NCBI GenBank assembly: GCA_002424295.1
Contig: DIQY01000010.1
Location: 1-18,972 of the forward strand
Length of the DNA stretch: 18,972 nt
Direction: 5' to 3'
Source of the DNA: Ruminococcaceae bacterium UBA5450
GTDB taxonomy: Bacteria; Bacillota; Clostridia; Oscillospirales; Acutalibacteraceae
The translations under genes and the position numbers were made by a program. Below the pieces are notes generated by a model that had not been told where the DNA came from, searched no databases, and saw only the letters and a list, made by a program, of their open reading frames with translations. Shown here piece by piece: positions 7,291 to 12,811 of this stretch; within the stretch, counting starts at the first letter, position 1, and the number at the start of each line of letters is the position of its first letter.

Positions 7291-8455
7291 ACTGGAACTA
7301 AAATATGGCTGTAATCCGAATCAGAAACCTTCCAAAATTTTTATGAAGGAAGGAGAACTGCCTGTTAAGGTGTTGAACGGACGCCCCGGATATATTAATT
7401 TTCTGGATGCACTGAATTCATGGCAGCTTGTCAAAGAGCTAAAAGAGGCGACAGGGCTTCCGGCAGCTGCGTCTTTTAAGCATGTCAGCCCTGCCGGCGC
7501 AGCGGTCGCTGTTCCGATGAGCGAGACGCTGAAGAAAATTTATTTTGTAGATGATCTGGAACTTTCTCCGATTGCCAGTGCTTATGCAATGGCGCGTGGA
7601 GCAGACCGCATGTCTTCTTATGGCGATTGGGCAGCACTTTCCGATGTCTGCGATGCACAGACGGCAACGCTCCTCAAGAGGGAAGTTTCCGATGGGATCA
7701 TTGCACCAGGCTATACAAAAGAAGCGCTGGAAATTTTAAAGACCAAGCGCAAGGGAAACTATAATGTCGTAGAGATTGATCCTGCTTATCAGCCTGCTCC
7801 AATCGAGCGTAAGGATGTTTTCGGCGTTACTTTTGAGCAGGGACGAAATAATTTTAAGATTGACGAAAGTCTTCTTCAGAATATTGTAACGAAAAATCAA
7901 GAGCTTCCTGACGCGGCAAAGCGAGATATGATGGTTTCTCTGATTGCTCTTAAATATACACAGAGTAATTCAGTTTGCTATGTAAAAGATGGGAAAACGA
8001 TTGGAGTAGGAGCCGGACAGCAGAGCCGAATCCACTGCACACGTCTCGCCGGAAACAAAGCGGATGTTTGGTGGCTTCGTCAGCATCCGAAGGTACTGGC
8101 ACTTTCCTTTGTGGATAAAATCCGCCGTCCGGATCGTGACAATACGATCGATGTTTATATCAGTGATGAGTGCGATGATGTCCTGCGCGACGGCGAATGG
8201 CAGCAACGTTTTAAGACTCGTCCGGAACCTCTTACTGAGGAAGAAAAGAAAGAATGGCTTCAAAAGCTCAATGGGGTTACTTTGGGCAGTGACGCATTTT
8301 TCCCATTTGGCGATAATATCGAGCGAGCCCATAAATCCGGTGTTCAGTATGTGGCACAGCCTGGCGGCTCTATCCGTGACGACCATGTTATCGGCACCTG
8401 TGATAAGTACGGAATGGTGATGGCCTTTACCGGAATGCGCTTATTCCATCATTGA
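7283..8455 (+). CDS. purH: AICAR transformylase, stand-alone domain (PurH without cyclohydrolase domain)
   Basis: This 390-residue enzyme formylates AICAR to FAICAR with 10-formyl-THF. It corresponds to only the C-terminal domain of canonical bifunctional PurH (about 510-530 residues). Seen are KYGCNPNQKPS near 8-18, the catalytic Lys66-His67 in FKHVSPAGAA, SDGIIAPGYT, QSNSVCYVKDG...GVGAGQQSRIHCTR (about 227-254) and the closing AQPGGSIRDD...GMRLFHH. The MGS-like N-terminal IMP cyclohydrolase domain is missing; the preceding gene supplies a PurO-type enzyme. ATG at 7283 has GGAGG upstream within purO and overlaps it by eight bases, so the two are coupled and presumably made in similar amounts. 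Confidence 0.95.
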   Translation: MRELELKYGCNPNQKPSKIFMKEGELPVKVLNGRPGYINFLDALNSWQLVKELKEATGLPAAASFKHVSPAGAAVAVPMSETLKKIYFVDDLELSPIASAYAMARGADRMSSYGDWAALSDVCDAQTATLLKREVSDGIIAPGYTKEALEILKTKRKGNYNVVEIDPAYQPAPIERKDVFGVTFEQGRNNFKIDESLLQNIVTKNQELPDAAKRDMMVSLIALKYTQSNSVCYVKDGKTIGVGAGQQSRIHCTRLAGNKADVWWLRQHPKVLALSFVDKIRRPDRDNTIDVYISDECDDVLRDGEWQQRFKTRPEPLTEEEKKEWLQKLNGVTLGSDAFFPFGDNIERAHKSGVQYVAQPGGSIRDDHVIGTCDKYGMVMAFTGMRLFHH

Positions 8456-8482
8456 TTGGCTTTTATGGAGGATAATTTTCTG

Positions 8483-9751
8483 ATGAAAATTCTAGTAATC
8501 GGTGGCGGCGGCCGGGAACATGCCGTTGTACGGAAACTGTTGGAAAGCCCGAAGGCAGAAAAGGTTTACTGTGCTCCGGGAAATGGCGGAATCGGCTGCG
8601 ATGCTGAAAATGTAGATTTGTCTCCTGCAGATTTAGCAGGGGTTTCTAAATGGGCAAAAGATCATCAGATCGACCTTGTTTGCGTTACTCCGGACGATCC
8701 GCTTGCGGCCGGTATGGTCGATGCTTTGGAAAAAGTGGGAATTCCCGCTTTTGGACCCAGTCAGAAAGCTGCACAGATTGAAGCGAGCAAGGTGTTCAGC
8801 AAAGGGCTGATGAAAAAATACCGGATTCCTACAGCAGATTATCAAGTGTTCGATGATCCGCAGAAAGTTTTTGGCTTTATCAAAGAGCAAAATCATTTTC
8901 CGGTTGTCATTAAAGCAGATGGTCTTGCATTAGGAAAAGGCGTTTTGATTTGTCAGAATCTTGAGGAAGCAAGAGACGGAATCAAGTCTATTATGGAAGA
9001 TAAAATTTTCGGTGCTTCCGGAAATCGGGTTGTTGTAGAAGAGTTTTTGACAGGGCCGGAAGTCAGCGTTTTGGCTTTTACTGATGGAAAAACACTGAAG
9101 CCAATGGTCAGCAGTAAAGATCATAAGCGTGCTTTGGATAATGATCAGGGCAAAAATACCGGCGGAATGGGGACAATCAGCCCGAACCCTTATTATACCG
9201 ATGAAATTGCAGATGTATGTATGAAGACCATCTTCCTGCCTACACTGAAAGCAATGAATGAAGAGGGCAGACCATTTAAAGGGTGCCTTTATTTTGGCTT
9301 GATGCTGACACCGGACGGGCCAAAAGTAATTGAATACAATTCCCGCTTTGGTGATCCGGAAACGCAGGTCGTGCTCCCCCGTCTAAAAACGGATTTGGTG
9401 GATATTTTTGAGGCGACCATTAACGGAACGCTGAATCAGATGAAAATCGAGTGGAAAGATGGCGCTGCAGCCTGTGTTGTGATGGCAAGCGGCGGATATC
9501 CGGGCAGCTATGAAAAAGGGCTCGAAATTCATGGACTTGACAGTAAGGGACAAGTAGAAGGTGCAACGGTTTACCACGCCGGAACCAAACATCAGGACGG
9601 AAAGTTTTATACCAATGGTGGCCGTGTGTTGGGAGTTACCTGCACCGGCCATACATTAGAAGAAGCTTTGAAAAAGGCATATGCAGCAGTGGATAAAATC
9701 TCATGGAAAGGCGTCCAGTTTCGCCATGATATTGGTAAATTGCGTGACTGA
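8483..9751 (+). CDS. purD: Phosphoribosylamine-glycine ligase (GAR synthetase)
   Basis: PurD joins phosphoribosylamine and glycine with ATP to give GAR, the substrate of PurN. The 422-residue length is typical. Motifs: N-terminal VIGGGGREHAV (4-14), GNGGIG near 34-39, the ATP-grasp core (FPVVIKADGLALGKGV near 140-155; VVVEEFLTGPEVSVLAF near 182-198), HKRALDNDQGKNTGGMG near 214-230, and EYNSRFGDPETQ near 284-295. ATG 8483 was chosen over an upstream ATG at 8465 and TTG at 8456 because GGAGG (8467-8471) lies correctly before it. It is the last gene of the operon, with a terminator about 90 bases later. Confidence 0.96.
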   Translation: MKILVIGGGGREHAVVRKLLESPKAEKVYCAPGNGGIGCDAENVDLSPADLAGVSKWAKDHQIDLVCVTPDDPLAAGMVDALEKVGIPAFGPSQKAAQIEASKVFSKGLMKKYRIPTADYQVFDDPQKVFGFIKEQNHFPVVIKADGLALGKGVLICQNLEEARDGIKSIMEDKIFGASGNRVVVEEFLTGPEVSVLAFTDGKTLKPMVSSKDHKRALDNDQGKNTGGMGTISPNPYYTDEIADVCMKTIFLPTLKAMNEEGRPFKGCLYFGLMLTPDGPKVIEYNSRFGDPETQVVLPRLKTDLVDIFEATINGTLNQMKIEWKDGAAACVVMASGGYPGSYEKGLEIHGLDSKGQVEGATVYHAGTKHQDGKFYTNGGRVLGVTCTGHTLEEALKKAYAAVDKISWKGVQFRHDIGKLRD

Positions 9752-9840
9752 GTAATTTTTCAGCAATCTTAGCAAACCCTTGCGGACTGCCTTTTAACTG
9801 CACAAGAAAAAACAACCCATTATAGAATGTTATTGATTTA

Positions 9841-9884
9841 TAAAAGCTGGCATTGTTTGAAAGCAATGCCAGCTTTTATTTTTT
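9841..9884 (+). terminator. Intrinsic terminator of the purine operon
   Basis: TAAAAGCTGGCATTG (9841-9855) and CAATGCCAGCTTTTA (9864-9878) form a perfect 15-bp stem with an 8-base loop, followed by TTTTTT. It separates the purine operon from the cystine transporter unit. Confidence 0.92.
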
Positions 9885-9905
9885 ACTGAAATTTTTTAGA
9901 AAAGG

Positions 9906-9933
9906 TTGACAGACATTTATTACGTGTTATAAT
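9906..9933 (+). promoter_or_regulatory. Strong sigma-A promoter of the leader peptide/cystine transporter unit
   Basis: TTGACA (9906-9911) and TATAAT (9928-9933) are both consensus, with a 16-base spacer and a TGt extended -10. The start point would be near 9940. A promoter this strong in front of a transporter suggests that control comes after initiation, in the leader. Confidence 0.88.
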
Positions 9934-9981
9934 CACATTAAACATATAGAATTAATATGTAAACAAAAGGAGGAAACCCTA

Positions 9982-10068
9982 ATGAAAGCTTTTAGATTAA
10001 TGTGTAAAAACGAATGTTGTCGAATGCCATGTTTGCGGGAATTTTATGAAAAAATGATTGTGTGTTGA
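9982..10068 (+). CDS. Cys-rich 28-residue leader peptide (putative cysteine-sensing attenuator ORF)
   Basis: An ATG at 9982 with an ideal AAAGGAGG ribosome binding site (spacing 9) opens a 28-codon ORF ending in TGA at 10066-10068. It begins MKAFRLMCKNECCRMPC and ends MIVC. Five residues are cysteine (positions 8, 12, 13, 17, 28), all TGT codons, including a tandem pair and the last sense codon; four more are Met. It is too short for a fold and matches no family I recognise. The ORF lies between a consensus promoter and a terminator preceding a TcyP-like cystine importer. This is the arrangement of amino-acid leader peptides such as those of trp or his operons, here suited to cysteine. A genuine small Cys-rich metal-binding protein is the alternative. 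Confidence 0.7.
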   Translation: MKAFRLMCKNECCRMPCLREFYEKMIVC

Positions 10069-10089
10069 TAGGAGACTCAACTTTTTGCT

Positions 10090-10157
10090 AACTGCGGGTT
10101 CTTGACCACGATTACTTAATTCCCGGGAGTTGTAAAAAACAATTACCCGGTTTTTTT
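10090..10157 (+). promoter_or_regulatory. Antiterminator/terminator switch upstream of the cystine transporter
   Basis: Terminator: CCGGG-AG-TTGT (10123-10133) pairs with ACAA-TTA-CCCGG (10139-10150), with seven Ts directly after (10151-10157). Competing partners exist for the same 5' arm. AACT-g-CGGG (10090-10098) pairs with CCCG-gg-AGTT (10122-10131). Alternatively CGGGAATT inside the leader ORF (10036-10043) pairs perfectly with AATTCCCG (10118-10125). A further small hairpin, GTTGA/TCAAC (10064-10068 with 10077-10081), overlaps the leader stop codon. No T-box or S-box core is present. The terminator is well supported; which antiterminator forms is inference. Confidence 0.7.
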
Positions 10158-10190
10158 ATATCGTTTTGACATTTGGAAGGAGAAAAAAAC

Positions 10191-11528
10191 ATGCAAATTA
10201 ATTATTTGGCGCTGGGTGCTTTAGCACTGACATTTGTCTTTTTTGGAGTTTTATATTTTTTGGACAAAAAGAAACATCTTGATTTTGGAATTCTCACTTT
10301 GCTAGGAACTGGATTTGGAATTGTTGTCGGAATTCTATTTAAAGAGAATTATACATATGTCGCGATATTTGGCACGATTTATACACATGTAATTTCAGCG
10401 ATGGTAATTCCGCTGCTTCTTTTTAGTATTATTTCCAGCATTACAAATCTTGGAGATTCGATTCATTTAAAGAAGATTGGATTAAAGTCCGTTTTGTTTT
10501 TGTTGCTGAATACGTTAACAGCCAGTGTGATTACATTGATTGCTGCCGTGTCTTTGAAAGTTGGCACTGGTTTTGCCTATGAGACTGTTACCGATTATAA
10601 AGCAAAAGAGGTACCAAATTTTCTTGATACACTGGTTTCTCTTTTTCCACAGAACCTTGCTTCGCAGTGGAGCAGCGGAGAAGTGGTACCGATTGTAGCT
10701 TTTGCAATTATCGTTGCAGTAGCATATAATCGTGCAGTAAAAACACAGGAAAATATTAAACCATTTAAAACATTTGTAGATGCAGGAAATAAAGTGATGG
10801 GGCAGGCAGTTGGCTGGATTATGGAGTTTACACCGTATGCAGTGCTTGCATTGATTGCACGGGCAGTTGGAAAGAGCAGCGTTGCGGATTTATTGCCGCT
10901 TCTGGGAATTTTGGTACTTGCCTATGCTTTGTGCGCGGTGCAGCTCTTTGGAGTGGAGAGCCTTTTCATTCGCTTTGTTGCAAAATTAAACCCCATTTAT
11001 TTCTTAAAAGGAATTGCTCCGGCTGCTGTGGTAGCCTTTACTTCTGAGAGCAGTATTGGAACAATCCCTGTTACGGTTCGTCAGTTGACGAAAAAATTAG
11101 GCGTCAATGAAGATGTGGCATCTTTTACAGCCGGGCTTGGTGCAAACCTCGGTATGCCGGGCTGCGCAGGAATTTGGCCGGTATTACTCGCTGTCTTTAG
11201 CATCAATGTCCTGGGAATTTCTTATACACCGGTACAGTATGCTTTTCTAATTATTCTTGCCCTGGTCGTATCCGTTGGAACGGTCGGGGTACCTGGTACA
11301 GCGACAATTACCGCGACCGCTTTATTTGCGGCAGCTGGACTTCCGGTTGAGCTGATTGTACTGCTTTCACCGATTTCTATGATTGTAGATATGGCAAGAA
11401 CTGCGACAAACGTAGTTGGAGCTGCTGAATCTGCAGTATTGGTTGCAAAAACAGAAGGGCTGTTGCAAGAAGATGTTTATAATGGGATAAAGGAAAAAGA
11501 GGAACAGCATTCGATAACTGCTTCCTAG
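10191..11528 (+). CDS. tcyP: Dicarboxylate/amino acid:cation symporter, TcyP-like (probable L-cystine importer)
   Basis: This 445-residue membrane protein belongs to the DAACS (sodium:dicarboxylate symporter) family. It has about eight hydrophobic segments plus re-entrant loops. The conserved substrate region reads FTSESSIGTIPVTVRQLTKK-like (about 284-303), then ASFTAGLGANLGMPGCAGIWP (about 310-331, read in parts), and the final helix has IVDMARTATNVVG (about 398-410). The GCAG motif and the xDMxRTAxNV stretch resemble TcyP/YdjN cystine transporters more than GltP/DctA, from my memory of those sequences. ATG 10191 has GGAAGGAG about nine bases upstream. The upstream Cys-rich leader ORF and terminator fit a cystine/cysteine role. 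Substrate is inferred. Confidence 0.85.
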   Translation: MQINYLALGALALTFVFFGVLYFLDKKKHLDFGILTLLGTGFGIVVGILFKENYTYVAIFGTIYTHVISAMVIPLLLFSIISSITNLGDSIHLKKIGLKSVLFLLLNTLTASVITLIAAVSLKVGTGFAYETVTDYKAKEVPNFLDTLVSLFPQNLASQWSSGEVVPIVAFAIIVAVAYNRAVKTQENIKPFKTFVDAGNKVMGQAVGWIMEFTPYAVLALIARAVGKSSVADLLPLLGILVLAYALCAVQLFGVESLFIRFVAKLNPIYFLKGIAPAAVVAFTSESSIGTIPVTVRQLTKKLGVNEDVASFTAGLGANLGMPGCAGIWPVLLAVFSINVLGISYTPVQYAFLIILALVVSVGTVGVPGTATITATALFAAAGLPVELIVLLSPISMIVDMARTATNVVGAAESAVLVAKTEGLLQEDVYNGIKEKEEQHSITAS

Positions 11529-11559
11529 AAAATATAAAAACAGTGATGAGGTGACGAAA

Positions 11560-12071
11560 TTGAAGGAACTGCTTTGCTTTGGAGATTCCAACACCTATAG
11601 ATTGATTCCCGGAACATTGAAACGGTATAATCGAACTGTGCGCTGGACAGAAATTCTGGAAGAAAAATTGTATCCACTGGGAATCGGATTATTGAAGAAG
11701 GCCTTTGTGGAAGAACAACTGTCTTTGAGGATGAATTGAGAGCCGGAAGAAAGGGGAGCGAACTGCTTCCAATTCTGCTGGAGAGTCATATGCTTTTAGA
11801 TCGTATTGTTTTTCAGAGTCCTTTTAATTTTACTGATCTTTCTTGGAGAAGAAGTTTGGAAACCCCAGTTTGATCCGGAATTTGATCGAAAATCGGTTCA
11901 GGCGGTAAAAAGCTGAAAAGGGTCTATCAGAAGATTGCAGACCGGTATCATTGCGATTTTCTAGCGGCTTCGGACTTGGCAGAAGTCAGCAGAATAGATA
12001 TGGAGCATCTTGATGTTGAAAGTCATCGGAAATTAGCAGAAGCTGTTTTTGAGATCATCAGAAAAGAATAA
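11560..12071 (+). pseudogene. Decayed SGNH hydrolase with frameshifts and an internal deletion
   Basis: The first frame from TTG 11560 (GAGGTG upstream) reads LKELLCFGDSNTYRLIPGT...VRWTEILEEKL, the family start with its catalytic Ser. Near 11680-11692 the match moves to another frame (IIEEGLCGRTTVFEDELRAGRK...), with the glycine block Asn replaced by Cys. The block that should hold GxND is missing, about 50 residues lost around 11815-11840. The match resumes as LGEEVWKPQFDPEFDRKS, then shifts again in an A-run near 11907 to KLKRVYQKIADRYHCDFLAASDL, ending with DMEHLD and a TAA at 12069-12071. At least two frameshifts and one deletion make it non-functional. It is related to, but clearly distinct from, the intact gene at 1901. 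Confidence 0.85.
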
Positions 12072-12081
12072 CAGAATAAGA

Positions 12082-12129
12082 AAAAGAATGACCTCACTGG
12101 TTTTTAAAGCCCAGTGAGGTCATTCTTTT
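12082..12129. terminator. Bidirectional intrinsic terminator between convergent units
   Basis: AAAAGAATGACCTCACTGG (12082-12100) and CCAGTGAGGTCATTCTTTT (12111-12129) form a perfect 19-bp stem with a 10-base loop. A/T-runs at both ends give a U-run on either strand. It can end the symporter/pseudogene transcript from the left and the ireB unit from the right. Confidence 0.9.
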
Positions 12130-12144
12130 CATTGTCAGTAAAAA

Positions 12145-12444
12145 TCAAACGCCTTCTGTCAAGGCACGAGACAGCCATGCATCAGCAATGTCCAAAGCAA
12201 GATATAAGCCATTTTTCTCACTGCTTTTTATAATTTGCTTACGTGTATGAACCGTCGGGTCGGTAGACATTAACTGAATAAAGACTTTGTCTGCGATTTC
12301 CATATTCTGAACTTTCTTTTTGCTTTTGATTTCTAAACGGCAGACATAGGGATCCTTCATATCGCCATAATAAAGGACATCGCCGCTGCGGACAAGTGGC
12401 TTTCCTTTATAGGTTGGAAAGTTCATTTCTTTAGTTTCGCTCAT
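12145..12444 (-). CDS. Conserved-looking hypothetical protein co-transcribed with ireB
   Basis: I do not recognise a named domain in this 99-residue soluble protein. The N-terminal half (FPTYKGKPLVRSGDVLYYGDMKDPYVCRL, about 9-37, quoted in two halves: FPTYKGKPLVRSGD and VLYYGDMKDPYVCRL) looks like a small beta-rich fold. The second half is helical, with KVFIQLMSTDP near 53-63 and SEKNGLYLALDIADAWLSRAL near 74-94. It has no signal peptide or membrane segment. Start ATG at 12444 is supported by AAGGAGGGAC upstream. It lies 14 bases after ireB and ends at the bidirectional terminator, so the two are one transcript. In many Firmicutes the gene after ireB is ruvX; this is not RuvX. I recall similar proteins only as uncharacterised entries in Clostridia. 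Confidence 0.75.
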   Translation of the reverse strand: MSETKEMNFPTYKGKPLVRSGDVLYYGDMKDPYVCRLEIKSKKKVQNMEIADKVFIQLMSTDPTVHTRKQIIKSSEKNGLYLALDIADAWLSRALTEGV

Positions 12445-12458
12445 TCGCGTCCCTCCTT

Positions 12459-12704
12459 TTATACACTAAGGTATGATTTAAGCAATACCTGTAATAATTC
12501 ATCTCGGTCAATTCTGCGTATAAGACTCCGTGCATTATTATGGGTGGTAATATAGGTAGGATCTTCCGAAAGAATGTAACCCACCAACTGGTTGATGGGA
12601 TTGTATCCTTTCTCCTTCATTGCTGAGTAAACAGCAGTAAGGACCTGACGGATATCCTGTTCGCGATCAGACCCAATAGAAAAGGTCATCGTCTTATCCA
12701 ACAT
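12459..12704 (-). CDS. ireB: IreB-family regulatory phosphoprotein (UPF0297)
   Basis: The 81-residue protein matches UPF0297/IreB: KGYNPINQLVGYILSEDPTYI near 33-53, then NNARSLIRRIDRDELLQVLLKSYL near 56-79 (read in parts). In Enterococcus faecalis IreB is a substrate of the Ser/Thr kinase IreK and is phosphorylated at N-terminal threonines; here Thr5 and Thr7 sit in the same region. The frame extends to a TTG at 12719, but ATG 12704 is preceded by TTGGAGGTG at good spacing, so that is the start. It has its own promoter and shares a transcript with the 99-aa gene. The usual neighbours alaS, ruvX and the DUF1292 gene are absent from the window. Confidence 0.92.
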   Translation of the reverse strand: MLDKTMTFSIGSDREQDIRQVLTAVYSAMKEKGYNPINQLVGYILSEDPTYITTHNNARSLIRRIDRDELLQVLLKSYLSV

Positions 12705-12727
12705 GGAAAACACCTCCAATGAATTAA

Positions 12728-12756
12728 ATGATACAACAAGCGATCCTTTTTTGCAA
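12728..12756 (-). promoter_or_regulatory. Sigma-A promoter of the ireB unit
   Basis: On the minus strand, TTGCAA (12756-12751), a 17-base spacer and TATCAT (12733-12728). It lies between pheT and ireB, so ireB need not depend on the T-box. A short ATCCTT/AAGGAT inverted repeat overlaps the -35. Confidence 0.6.
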
Positions 12757-12811
12757 GGATAAAATCCGAAAAATTCGATATGTGGAGAATTATTACCTAA
12801 AAACAGCAGGA

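Noticed and set aside
9940..10190. T-box or SAM riboswitch before the cystine transporter
   Set aside because: No AGGGTGGNACC core and no S-box signature; the leader ORF plus terminator explains the region better.
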